Translations under genes and position numbers: made by a program
The notes under the pieces: generated by a model
Seen by the model: the letters and a program-made list of their open reading frames with translations, nothing else
Told to the model about the DNA's origin: nothing
Databases searched by the model: none
Shown here: positions 24,508 to 32,807 of the stretch, piece after piece
Layout: every line of letters starts with the position of its first letter
Position numbering within the stretch: position 1 is the first letter of the stretch
Assembly (NCBI RefSeq): GCF_001152565.1
Contig: NZ_CQAZ01000017.1
Location: forward strand, 39,793 to 103,792
Direction of reading: 5' to 3'
Length of the DNA: 64,000 nucleotides
Source of the DNA: Yersinia pekkanenii
Lineage (GTDB): Bacteria > Pseudomonadota > Gammaproteobacteria > Enterobacterales > Enterobacteriaceae

Positions 24508-26352
24508 TTACTTACCTGCTGCTTGAATGCGGATAACTTGGAATGCTTCTGGGCGAGTAAGTTTGAAATCAATATCAGCCCATACGCGAGCGATTACAGA
24601 ACCTTTATTACGATTTGTTGTATCGTCCATGTCCAGTTCTAATGAACCCCATTCACCAATTGCTATATTTGAGAAGTCACCAAGAATTACAAAGTCACCT
24701 TGTCCGGCCAGAATTTTTGAATCAAAAGCCGGAACACCACATAGATCGCCATCGTCTAAAAGATATACTGCTGCGGTGTTTTCACCACGCAAAGTATTAC
24801 GCAACGTAGATTTTGTTGACGGACTCATCACTGCTGAGATAGTACCAAAATTGACGCCTACATTACCCAATTTCCCCTGTGCTTCAACAATAGAAGCGTA
24901 ATCATATGCAGTCACGTTAGTTACGTTTCCAGACGCTACAGCCGCGGCTACTACAGCTCCCATGATCAATGTTTCAAGGCGTTCTGCTGACCCAGCCACG
25001 ATTGATTGTGCAACGATTTGCTCAATCTGAGGACAACTTTTTAAAACGGTTCTGGTTAACGGGACTGACCCAGTAAATGTTTTTGGAACGAGTTTAATAG
25101 ACTCAAAATTAGCATCAACCTCTGGACTTGCTCCATCCTCAGAAATAAACCCAAATGAATTAGTAAAATCTGCGGTTAATTTCGGAATACTAATTTCAGA
25201 AGTTAAACCGGTATACATTTGAATTGGGAAATTAGCTAAGATACTATTAGCACGTAGTACGTCAACAAATGAACCATACAAAATTTCATTTGAAATTACA
25301 CCTTTTGCGTTAGTGGTTGAAACACCAGCACGTAAAGCACGCTCGAACGCTTCAAATGGAATTTCCGTACCATTCTTACCTTGAGTTAGATTGTTACTTG
25401 TACCATCCATGATTGAACGAATCGCATCGTTTAGAGAGAACTTATTTGTCATTTTTTTATCATCCTTGATAATATTATTATTATTATTTGAAATACGTTT
25501 TTTGAACGTTGAAACGCTCATACCTTCTTTTATTGCTTTATCGCGAATTACATTAGAAATTTTAAGAGTGCGTGAAATAGCTTCAATTTCTTCAACTCTT
25601 TCTTCTTCTTGTTCTTCTGTTTCTGTTTCTTCTGAATCCAGAACTTCATCCTGAACTTCTGATTCTGTTTCTTCTTGTTCGCGAATTAATTCATCAATTT
25701 GATCACGGTATTTCGCAACCATTAAATCAAATTCTGAATCTTCATTTCGTTCTTCTTCATCAACTACAACTTCTTCAATTGTTTCATCTTCTTGCTCACG
25801 AATTAGTTCTTCAACTTCTTCACGATATTTCGCGACCATTAAATTGAATTGATCTTCATCTTCTGAACGACCGCGACCAATACCTACATAATCATCGGCC
25901 GGAACTGAAACCATCGAAATCTCATACGGGAACCATTTATTAACTAAAAGATTCTCACCATCGATTGTATAATCTATAACTTCATAACCTACCGATACTT
26001 TAGTTAATGTTTTCTCTTGAACCATTTGATATTTTTCAGACCCCAACCCAACGGATGAGAAGCGAACAATGGCACGGCCTATCTTGTCGTTATCGATTGA
26101 AGCACTTTCAATAACACCAATATGTTGATCAAAATCGTGATTGAATAGCATTGCTGCTTTATTATTTAGGCGGCTTAGATCTACATTCTCAATCCCATGT
26201 AAAAGGATTTCGTTATAGTCAGTTCCATTGATATTACGGGTTACTGGTTGTTCTGAGCTGAAAGCTAACATTACGGTATTCTGTGAGGTATCAATATCAT
26301 CAATTGATAGGTTGATCTCCCTCGTTTGTTTCTTCATCTTCAATTTTTTCAT
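24508..26352 (-). CDS. Prohead protease-scaffold-major capsid fusion (614 aa)
   Basis: One frame encodes three head parts. Residues 1-150 are an HK97-type prohead protease with H72 in AAMLFNHDFDQHIG and S120 in LTKVSVGYEV. Residues about 165-300 are an acidic helical scaffold (delta) region with a tandem duplication: FNLMVAKYREEVEELIREQE and FDLMVAKYRDQIDELIREQE. From about residue 301 the HK97-fold capsid follows (MTNKFSLNDAIRSIMDG, LTSEISIPKLTADFTNSFGF, RVWADIDFKLTRPEAFQVIR). An internal ATG at residue 301 has AAGGATGAT at good spacing. The 5' end overlaps the portal gene by 53 bases. Confidence 0.88.
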   Translation of the reverse strand: MKKLKMKKQTREINLSIDDIDTSQNTVMLAFSSEQPVTRNINGTDYNEILLHGIENVDLSRLNNKAAMLFNHDFDQHIGVIESASIDNDKIGRAIVRFSSVGLGSEKYQMVQEKTLTKVSVGYEVIDYTIDGENLLVNKWFPYEISMVSVPADDYVGIGRGRSEDEDQFNLMVAKYREEVEELIREQEDETIEEVVVDEEERNEDSEFDLMVAKYRDQIDELIREQEETESEVQDEVLDSEETETEEQEEERVEEIEAISRTLKISNVIRDKAIKEGMSVSTFKKRISNNNNNIIKDDKKMTNKFSLNDAIRSIMDGTSNNLTQGKNGTEIPFEAFERALRAGVSTTNAKGVISNEILYGSFVDVLRANSILANFPIQMYTGLTSEISIPKLTADFTNSFGFISEDGASPEVDANFESIKLVPKTFTGSVPLTRTVLKSCPQIEQIVAQSIVAGSAERLETLIMGAVVAAAVASGNVTNVTAYDYASIVEAQGKLGNVGVNFGTISAVMSPSTKSTLRNTLRGENTAAVYLLDDGDLCGVPAFDSKILAGQGDFVILGDFSNIAIGEWGSLELDMDDTTNRNKGSVIARVWADIDFKLTRPEAFQVIRIQAAGK

Positions 26353-27850
26353 TTAGTTCGTTTCCTTGAACATTATTATTATTAATTTCCATATCTTTAT
26401 TTATCAATTGTTCCTGTTCGCGTTCCTGTTCTAACTCTTCAAATACACGTTGCGGTTCATATCCCAAATCACGCATGATCATTGATTTACTCTTCACGCC
26501 CATCGACAATAATGTTTGTTCGTATTGAGCATCTTTATTCGGATCTAACGAGATTTGTTTTGGTAAAATAAAAGAACAATTGGATAATTCGTCGAAATCT
26601 TTAAAAGAAAGATTCTTTAATTTATTTATCATTATGTTTGATAGCCAAAGTTTAAAAATAGGTTTCAGTACTTTACTGATCATCAGATTAGATTTAGTTT
26701 TCATACCATCGCGATTTATACGATCTGCCATTTTAGCGGCACTGAATGACGCATTTTGTGTATCACCCGTTAGCATACTTTTTGGTATACCTAACCCTGT
26801 ACTGATAGTAGTTAAAACTGAATCTGAAAATTCTGTAATCTTGTCAGTACCCGCCTGTGGGTTTACAGTTTGTATCTGCTGGCCGGATTGTAATTCGTAT
26901 ATTGTGCCAGCTTGAAAATATTCGATCGACTCTCTATCTTCATTTGAATCATTTAACAGTTCATCCTGATTATTGTCAGTACTTGTTATAAATGCCATAG
27001 CAGAAGAAGCAAGTCGCTTCTGGATAATTGCTGCTTCATGATAAGCATTAAAATCATTAAGTGTTTTTATACTGGCGATTAGATCGGGAATACCACGTTG
27101 TTGCTTTGGAAATTCTGGAATGAAGTAATGAATAATTTCTTCTGCTTCAATTCGCTGACAATCATTTGTACTTATCGTGTAATTCAAGGGATGAATCTTA
27201 GCTACATGGTATGCCAGTACTTGGTCGTGTTCGTTAAACTCGATTCCATTACTAATATATGAACCATCAGTAAGTAGCTCATTCTTTGTACTTGGTATAC
27301 GAGCACTATCAATCAATTCTACCTGTACTTTATTATGATTCTTGTGAATGCGTATGAAGCACTCTCCATCAGTAGCTCTTGTACGTTCGACTACTTGCTG
27401 GAAGATATCTATCGACATACTTCCATCAAAAGAAAATTCGGAAGCCTGCTCGGCCCACTGGTAGAATAAATTATCAAGTTGATCTGCCAGTACTTGATTC
27501 ACGGTTCCATCATGTGACAAAGGTTGTGGGCGAACTGTGATCCCATCTGCACCTACGGTCTGTTGACTACTGAGCTGTACATAGCGTCGGGCATATGGAT
27601 TTTGAATCACTAATGAACGGCAAGCATCCCTTACACTCGTTAAACTCTGACGCAGGACGGCATTGATAGAGACGTTATTAACACCATTCCCATACTGCCC
27701 TAAGATCTGGCTCGGTAAGTTTCGGATATTATCTAAATCTCTCTTAACACTCGTATTATTATTGTTATTATATTTTCTACTTGTTTTGTGGTGACGTGTT
27801 GATGGTAGTGTTGGTAGTGCTTGTGGTTGTTGTTTATTAAAAGGCCACAT
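26300..27850 (-). CDS. Portal protein, lambda gpB family (516 aa)
   Basis: A 516-residue portal of the lambda B family, which forms the dodecameric channel at the capsid vertex. Typical segments are LTSVRDACRSLVIQNPYARR, VERTRATDGECFIRIHKNH, IHYFIPEFPKQQRGIPDLIA and LTGDTQNASFSAAKMADRIN. The N-terminal WPFNKQQ and poly-Asn run (YNNNNNTSVKRD) precede the conserved core. It lies between the gpW-like gene and the protease-capsid gene, the canonical order. Confidence 0.92.
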   Translation of the reverse strand: MWPFNKQQPQALPTLPSTRHHKTSRKYNNNNNTSVKRDLDNIRNLPSQILGQYGNGVNNVSINAVLRQSLTSVRDACRSLVIQNPYARRYVQLSSQQTVGADGITVRPQPLSHDGTVNQVLADQLDNLFYQWAEQASEFSFDGSMSIDIFQQVVERTRATDGECFIRIHKNHNKVQVELIDSARIPSTKNELLTDGSYISNGIEFNEHDQVLAYHVAKIHPLNYTISTNDCQRIEAEEIIHYFIPEFPKQQRGIPDLIASIKTLNDFNAYHEAAIIQKRLASSAMAFITSTDNNQDELLNDSNEDRESIEYFQAGTIYELQSGQQIQTVNPQAGTDKITEFSDSVLTTISTGLGIPKSMLTGDTQNASFSAAKMADRINRDGMKTKSNLMISKVLKPIFKLWLSNIMINKLKNLSFKDFDELSNCSFILPKQISLDPNKDAQYEQTLLSMGVKSKSMIMRDLGYEPQRVFEELEQEREQEQLINKDMEINNNNVQGNELNEKIEDEETNEGDQPIN

Positions 27851-27865
27851 CCTTGTGTCTCCTTT

Positions 27866-28339
27866 TTATCGAGTGCGACAATGAATAATTGATTTAAAAA
27901 AACCTTGATTACTATTTTTCATTATCTTTTTCTTTAGGTTATTAACTTGTTGTGTAATTGAAGATTTCAATGTGAGTAAAGTATTCAGATCTTCATGCAC
28001 CAGCGTTTTATTATTTATTGTTAATTGAGATACATCACCACTAATTCTGGCAGTTATTAGATTATTAATATCATCTAATTGCTTCTGTAATTCTACTAAG
28101 CGATCCGTTTGTGCCATTGGATTAATAACATTTATTGTTGTTATTGTCATAGCTCCACTATTAAGTACATATGTATATAATCCCGCAATCCAATCTGACG
28201 TATCAATTGGGACTGTTGAACTTTCATTAGTTTCATTCTTAATAATTACTAATGTTTTTGTACTATTAGCGATAGTCAGTATTGAATTAGGTGGCATTAC
28301 TTCTAACAATAATTCACCAATATAAACTTGTTCTTTCAT
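27866..28339 (-). CDS. gpW-like head-joining domain protein (157 aa)
   Basis: A 157-residue protein starting MKEQVYIGELLLEVMPPNSI, with GGAGAACATAT upstream. The N-terminal 80 residues are beta-rich. The C-terminal region RLVELQKQLDDINNLITARI ... LTINNKTLVHEDLNTLLTLK has the helix-hairpin-helix plan of gpW/DUF6148 connector proteins, in which a short beta hairpin carries T-x-x-x-x-L-x-x-x-D-L. In the lambda order W lies between terminase and portal, as here. The extra N-terminal domain is unusual for gpW. Confidence 0.65.
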   Translation of the reverse strand: MKEQVYIGELLLEVMPPNSILTIANSTKTLVIIKNETNESSTVPIDTSDWIAGLYTYVLNSGAMTITTINVINPMAQTDRLVELQKQLDDINNLITARISGDVSQLTINNKTLVHEDLNTLLTLKSSITQQVNNLKKKIMKNSNQGFFKSIIHCRTR

Positions 28340-28353
28340 ATATGTTCTCCATT

Positions 28354-30255
28354 TTATCCAAACCAATTGTTACCACCACTTCGGGGTTTAGGTCTTGGTT
28401 TAGATTTAGATTTCTTCTCGTATTTATCATTTTGTTCTTCAAATATTGGGATTGGGATTTGCTTTTCTTCTCGTTGTTTCGCTGCGTATGTGCGTAATTC
28501 TTTGAATGGTTGAGCACCCAATTTCTGTAAACAATACTTCATGGCTATCAACGCATAATTTAATGTATCAAGGCTTTCATTACGTTTTTGCCCTTGTTTA
28601 AGTACCCAGGCAAAAACATCACCCTTACGTTTTAACGCTTCGGATGTCAGTTGTGCAAAGTAATCATCTGGTAGATCATGACTGAATAATATTTTTAATG
28701 GGGCGTCATCTGGATTATCAGAGAGGGAATTATTAATTAGGTTACGAACCCACATCTTCCCTTCGTGTACGTTTAAGTTACACCACTTATTACCGCCACT
28801 GGTTGATTCTTTGAACATTGCCCCAGTTTTAGATGAAGAACCTTTTATTGCCATTAATATTTGGGAAGTATTACAATATGACAGCACTGTCTGTGTGGCC
28901 CTCCCATTACCACTATCTACGAAAGCCTTAAGTACTTTTACACGACGACCTGATACCGTTTTGAATTGTTGTGTTATGAATTGTGTTAGCTCTGTATATG
29001 CTTTTGCTCCACGAACTTCACAGTTAGGGCTGTAGAATATGCGATATCCTAATACCCATAATTGTTTATCTGAGAATCCTAATACCTGACATTCTAATCT
29101 ATCTAATTGCTGGTCAACTCCCATGACAATTCCTAACACTTCATCGGGGATATTTTCAAGGTCAAATGAATTATCTCGTAGATTTTCAAGTTTAATAATA
29201 TCTAGATCTGTTTGTAGTTCTGAGTAATGTAAACCTAATACAGTGTTATAAAATGATTGGTTCGAGTATTCGAGCCAAGCCATGCGGAACTCATAGGTAA
29301 TACTTTCGATTGTACTATTTGGTGAATATAATCTATTAATATGAAAACCCGCCGTATCTGTTACTTCTGGCCTTTGGGCTATCCATCTTCCACGACTGAC
29401 AATCTTAATACGTTGTGATTCAGTTATGTGTTCTTTACATTCTGGACAAGTTAATTTTGCCGTTTTAGGATTTGGTAATTTTCGGTTTCCTACTTGTTCC
29501 CAATCAAATATAACATTGCCCCATTGAAGCGTATGTTCATGTTGGCAATGGGGGCATTTAACAAACCATTCACGTTGATCAGAGTTTTGATATTCAATAT
29601 CAATGGCATCACCAGAATATGTCGGTGTTGAACTTATAAGGATTTTTCCTTCGCTACCAAAGTCTGTTATACGGTTCTCGGCAAGTCGTATAGGATTTCC
29701 CTCGTCTGAGTTGTCTATTGCTGATACTTCATCAAGTACTACACGTTTAAGTGTTTTACCTCTTAAATGATTAGGACTACCTAATGACATGAAATACAGA
29801 AACGTACCGTCTTTCATTTGAATTTGATTTTGGTTGTTTGCGTAACGTTTGTCGTTCTTATCAGTAATTAAATTCTTAAGTTCTGGTACTGCTTCAATCG
29901 TTGTATCAATCTTACCGGCTTTCCATTGTTTCAATTCGTTACCAGTACTTTGTGCCACTCCAATATTAGAAGGATCTGTAAACATCCAATAGAATATTGC
30001 TGAATTTAATAATGTTGTTTTTGATACCTGTGAACTCGTCTTATAAACAATTTTACGATATTGGGGATTATCTATTATATCTAACATTTCACGTTGATAT
30101 GCGTATAACCTTATCTTTTGTCCAGTACTTGCACCATCAGGTAATATTAAATACTTTTCGGCAAACTCACTTGGTAGTAGTTTTTTGGGTGGTAATATTT
30201 TCTTTATTGACCTTTGTAGTATTTTCTTTAACTTCTGATTGTTCTTGTTCGGCAT
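28354..30255 (-). CDS. Terminase large subunit, lambda GpA family (633 aa)
   Basis: The packaging motor and nuclease. The N-terminal ATPase has a Walker A-like YKTSSQVSKTTLLNS, a Walker B KRVVLDEVSAID and LRGKTL, as in lambda GpA. A zinc-binding pair follows (CPHC and CPEC). The C-terminal nuclease domain holds the metal-binding aspartates in IVMGVDQQLDRLECQV and FVDSGNGRATQTV. The family packages from cos sites, so cohesive-end packaging is expected. It overlaps the small subunit gene by 89 bases. Confidence 0.95.
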   Translation of the reverse strand: MPNKNNQKLKKILQRSIKKILPPKKLLPSEFAEKYLILPDGASTGQKIRLYAYQREMLDIIDNPQYRKIVYKTSSQVSKTTLLNSAIFYWMFTDPSNIGVAQSTGNELKQWKAGKIDTTIEAVPELKNLITDKNDKRYANNQNQIQMKDGTFLYFMSLGSPNHLRGKTLKRVVLDEVSAIDNSDEGNPIRLAENRITDFGSEGKILISSTPTYSGDAIDIEYQNSDQREWFVKCPHCQHEHTLQWGNVIFDWEQVGNRKLPNPKTAKLTCPECKEHITESQRIKIVSRGRWIAQRPEVTDTAGFHINRLYSPNSTIESITYEFRMAWLEYSNQSFYNTVLGLHYSELQTDLDIIKLENLRDNSFDLENIPDEVLGIVMGVDQQLDRLECQVLGFSDKQLWVLGYRIFYSPNCEVRGAKAYTELTQFITQQFKTVSGRRVKVLKAFVDSGNGRATQTVLSYCNTSQILMAIKGSSSKTGAMFKESTSGGNKWCNLNVHEGKMWVRNLINNSLSDNPDDAPLKILFSHDLPDDYFAQLTSEALKRKGDVFAWVLKQGQKRNESLDTLNYALIAMKYCLQKLGAQPFKELRTYAAKQREEKQIPIPIFEEQNDKYEKKSKSKPRPKPRSGGNNWFG

Positions 30256-30700
30256 CCTTGCCCCCTAATTTAAAATCTCCTATTTCATTTAAACAACTGT
30301 CTATTGTTTGCTGTAACGTTCGCTTTAGACCTGCCGCATTTTCTTGTTCGAATAGTTCAAGATATGATTTGTTTGGTACTGTGCGTATATGATCGCGAAT
30401 ACGTTTGAAGAAAGTACTTAATTCATTTTCCAAGTACTGAGTTTCAATAAGTGATCCCATTTTAATTTCTAAATCAATCTCGGCTTGACGTGCTTCGGCA
30501 GTAAGTTTTAATAAACGTTGGATTTCGATTTGTTCTTTAACGTCGGTATTTCTTAGTGGTTTAATTTGGTTTTCAACAATCCACTGTATTGTGATTTCAT
30601 CGGCTATGTCTTTACCGTGAGGCATTCCCTGTTGCTTCCATTTTCTTACCGTGGATTCATCGTATCCATAATTTCTCGATAGTTGTAAAAGAGATATCAT
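30167..30700 (-). CDS. Terminase small subunit, Nu1-like (177 aa)
   Basis: A 177-residue protein starting MISLLQLSRNYGYDESTVRK, preceded by AGGA nine bases upstream; an upstream TTG in the open frame is not supported. The first 50 residues are a winged helix-turn-helix with WKQQGMPHGKD, as in lambda Nu1, used to bind cos. A helical middle (IQRLLKLTAEARQAEIDLEI) and a C-terminal tail rich in Lys, Thr and Glu follow. The last 29 codons overlap the large subunit gene in another frame. The upstream 380 bases with tandem repeats are a candidate cos. Confidence 0.85.
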   Translation of the reverse strand: MISLLQLSRNYGYDESTVRKWKQQGMPHGKDIADEITIQWIVENQIKPLRNTDVKEQIEIQRLLKLTAEARQAEIDLEIKMGSLIETQYLENELSTFFKRIRDHIRTVPNKSYLELFEQENAAGLKRTLQQTIDSCLNEIGDFKLGGKDAEQEQSEVKENTTKVNKENITTQKTTTK

Positions 30701-30729
30701 TTTGTTTTTCCTAATAAGTTTTCTCAATT

Positions 30730-31083
30730 ATTTATGGATTTTTTTGGATGCGGTTCGGGGATGTCTAAATGAGACTCATACGCATTAAGCAATGGTGGCT
30801 TGAAACTACGCAAGCTATTGATTTATCAGGAGAACCTATCGCTTTTCGTTTTAATTGGTTGATTTTTGTTCACATTGACAATATCGAGGAAGTTCACGCA
30901 CGTTCGCAGATGTTAGAGGAAGTTCGCAGATGTTAGAGGAAGTCTAATATCTTCGTCAAACGTAGTCTAATATCGCATATCTTCGCATATCAGTTTGATA
31001 ATTCTTTTCAGCACTGTATTTTTTGTTCGATGTATATTAAAGTTGTGTAGTTATGTTGATATAGAGGCAAGGAGCCAACCATA
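30730..31083. other. Candidate cos region with tandem repeats upstream of terS
   Basis: A 350-bp gap between terS and the plus-strand cargo genes. A 20-base unit GTTCGCAGATGTTAGAGGAA is repeated exactly in tandem at 30902-30921 and 30922-30941, with a partial unit GAGGAAGTTC at 30886. AGTCTAATATC then occurs at 30941 and 30964, and CATATCTTCGCATATC follows. This is the place and style of the binding repeats of a lambda cosB. The nick site itself could not be identified. The promoter of the cargo genes must also lie here. Confidence 0.5.
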
Positions 31084-31791
31084 ATGAATAATCAGTTTTG
31101 TGATATAAACTCAACATCTAGCTTTCCTAAATGGAATGGTGTTGATTTTTCCCTATGGAAACTACTACCCAATAATGGAAGATTTGGAACCGGTGAGCCT
31201 AGATTATGGGCATATAAGGCAGCATACCTTCAATACAATAGAGATAAAATAATAAGATATTCACAAAAAGAAAGAATCCCAGTATTACTTTTAGCTGGGG
31301 TTACTATAGCTGAAGTGGCCGGAGTTCCTGAGAGATTCAAGGCGTATGGTGTTTTACAAGCATTTCAACTTATGGATTTTTTTAAAAGAAGTGGAAATAA
31401 AAGATCAAATGCCACATCTGTTGGGAGTTTGGCAATTCAACTTAGAGCTGCTGCTGAGACACTCGGCATTGACCCGGATCAATTAAATTCAACACAACAA
31501 TTACAGTTAGCCAATTGTCTTTTAGATGATGATTTCAATATAAGTGTAGTAGCCAAACACCTGAAAGAGCTTATAATACATGACAACCCAGGAATAATAG
31601 ATACTTTAAATATTACAGATGAACAAATAATAATAGCCGCATCAAGATATAATAGAGGGATAGATAGAGATAAAAAAGATTTCATCTCATCAATAAATGC
31701 TGAGAAAGGAAATCCAATTAGGAGTTACTCTTCTTACGGACGAGTAATAATAAAAAGAAGAGATATTATAAAAAAGATATTAGGTATATAA
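31084..31791 (+). CDS. Lytic transglycosylase/muramidase-like protein, candidate T6SS effector (235 aa)
   Basis: A 235-residue protein preceded by AAGGAG. The central domain reads IPVLLLAGVTIAEVAG, placing a candidate catalytic glutamate at E77, followed by ATSVGSLAIQLRAAAETLG (residues 110-128), comparable to the S-x-G-x-x-Q-I segment of goose-lysozyme/transglycosylase folds, and YNRG near the end. No signal peptide is seen, so it needs a delivery route. It is followed two bases later by a three-helix membrane protein and faces an hcp gene. Together this looks like a T6SS cargo effector attacking the cell wall. Activity and delivery are inferred. Confidence 0.65.
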   Translation: MNNQFCDINSTSSFPKWNGVDFSLWKLLPNNGRFGTGEPRLWAYKAAYLQYNRDKIIRYSQKERIPVLLLAGVTIAEVAGVPERFKAYGVLQAFQLMDFFKRSGNKRSNATSVGSLAIQLRAAAETLGIDPDQLNSTQQLQLANCLLDDDFNISVVAKHLKELIIHDNPGIIDTLNITDEQIIIAASRYNRGIDRDKKDFISSINAEKGNPIRSYSSYGRVIIKRRDIIKKILGI

Positions 31792-31793
31792 AC

Positions 31794-32120
31794 ATGAGAG
31801 AAATAACACCGCTTTCAATTATCGTGGTTATATATGTTTGGTTTTTAATATTTTCATCTCTCATTTCCAGCTCTTTCAACGCAGAGTCTTTCATTGATGG
31901 GGATGAAATTAAAAACATTTGTGATGTAATTAAAGTTTTTGTCGTAGATGATTACAGAAGTGTAATGGCTATAGCGATATTATTAGCAATAATCCCTGTT
32001 GTAATTTACTGTATAATGACAAAATTTAAAGGGATAATTATAAACATTAGTATCGCGGCATTTGCCCTATCATGGATATTTCTATTTGTTGTTAAATTTA
32101 GAGATTGTCCTTGGTTTTAG
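31794..32120 (+). CDS. Small membrane protein, candidate immunity protein (108 aa)
   Basis: A 108-residue membrane protein with three hydrophobic segments: PLSIIVVIYVWFLIFSSLIS, VMAIAILLAIIPVVIYCIM and IINISIAAFALSWIFLFVV. Between the first and second is a loop of about 35 residues (FNAESFIDGDEIKNICDV) that would face the periplasm if the N-terminus is cytoplasmic. It starts two bases after the muramidase-like gene, so the two are translationally coupled. Toxin and adjacent membrane protein is the usual effector-immunity arrangement for cell-wall-directed T6SS effectors. I do not recognise the family. Confidence 0.6.
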   Translation: MREITPLSIIVVIYVWFLIFSSLISSSFNAESFIDGDEIKNICDVIKVFVVDDYRSVMAIAILLAIIPVVIYCIMTKFKGIIINISIAAFALSWIFLFVVKFRDCPWF

Positions 32121-32126
32121 TAATAC

Positions 32127-32164
32127 CAAGTGTGACTCACATAATCTAATGTGAGTCACACTTG
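32127..32164. terminator. Perfect 16-bp hairpin between the convergent immunity and hcp genes
   Basis: CAAGTGTGACTCACAT, loop AATCTA, then the exact complement. No long T run follows on either side, but the place between convergent genes suits a bidirectional terminator. Confidence 0.7.
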
Positions 32165-32169
32165 TTAGA

Positions 32170-32649
32170 TTAAAAGATCCTTTCATCCCATAGGCTATAG
32201 CCGGTTGTTCCTGCTATATGATGCTCCCATGTTATACTTTGATATTTTAAAGTAATCATCTCTTCTGGTTGATTACTCGCATGATCAATAGCATGTGGAT
32301 ATATAATATTAACCCTGCTTATGTAAGCCTTAGTTAACTTAATTGAGTAGAACAACTCATTAGCACCAGAAGGTGAGTTTCTGTAGAAAACAAAATTTAC
32401 ATCCATACACTCGTTATTAGATATAGCAACCCCCCAAAGAGGCGATGATTTATCTATCGGTTTAATGAATGATATTGGCCCATGATTTACATGCTGCTCT
32501 CTTGATATAGCATGTTCAAGAGAATACACAACTATCTGATCTTCATGCCCTACTTGGTATTTGTTTCCTATAGAATCAAAAGTTGAACATCCCGCAGAAA
32601 TCATCCCCTGCGTTTCCCCTATGACTGTTACGTAAATTGAATTAGCCAT
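32170..32649 (-). CDS. hcp: Hcp-family type VI secretion tube protein (159 aa)
   Basis: An Hcp-family protein. MANSIYVTVIGETQGMISAG is the standard Hcp start, with AAGGAGCAGTTAACG upstream; the longer frame adds 17 unrelated residues. Further signatures are HEDQIVVYSLEHAISREQHV, HGPISFIKPIDKSSPLWGVA and the C-terminal ITLKYQSITWEHHIAGTTGY. Hcp forms the hexameric tube of the T6SS and can carry effectors in its lumen. No other T6SS gene is in the window, so it is an orphan copy acting with a system elsewhere. It is not the phage tail tube, which is encoded separately. Confidence 0.9.
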   Translation of the reverse strand: MANSIYVTVIGETQGMISAGCSTFDSIGNKYQVGHEDQIVVYSLEHAISREQHVNHGPISFIKPIDKSSPLWGVAISNNECMDVNFVFYRNSPSGANELFYSIKLTKAYISRVNIIYPHAIDHASNQPEEMITLKYQSITWEHHIAGTTGYSLWDERIF

Positions 32650-32767
32650 CGTTAACTGCTCCTTATTGTAATTTCCATGTGTTATATCCAATTTCAACAC
32701 TGTGATTGAAAATTGTGGTTATTAGTATATCGATTGTTGACCAGTAAGAATATGATTTTGTGAAATA

Positions 32768-32800
32768 ATCCACTCTCAGTGTGTACAGTATTGAGAGTGG
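32768..32800. terminator. Hairpin after the methyltransferase gene
   Basis: CCACTCTCA / TGAGAGTGG stem with a 13-base loop in the gap between methyltransferase stop and the hcp start; weak T run. Confidence 0.5.
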
Positions 32801-32807
32801 ATTAGTT

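Noticed and set aside
32170..32649. Hcp as the phage's own tail tube
   Set aside because: Hcp and tail tubes share a fold, but the phage has a tube gene in the canonical place (21119-21574), and the protein matches T6SS Hcp signatures.
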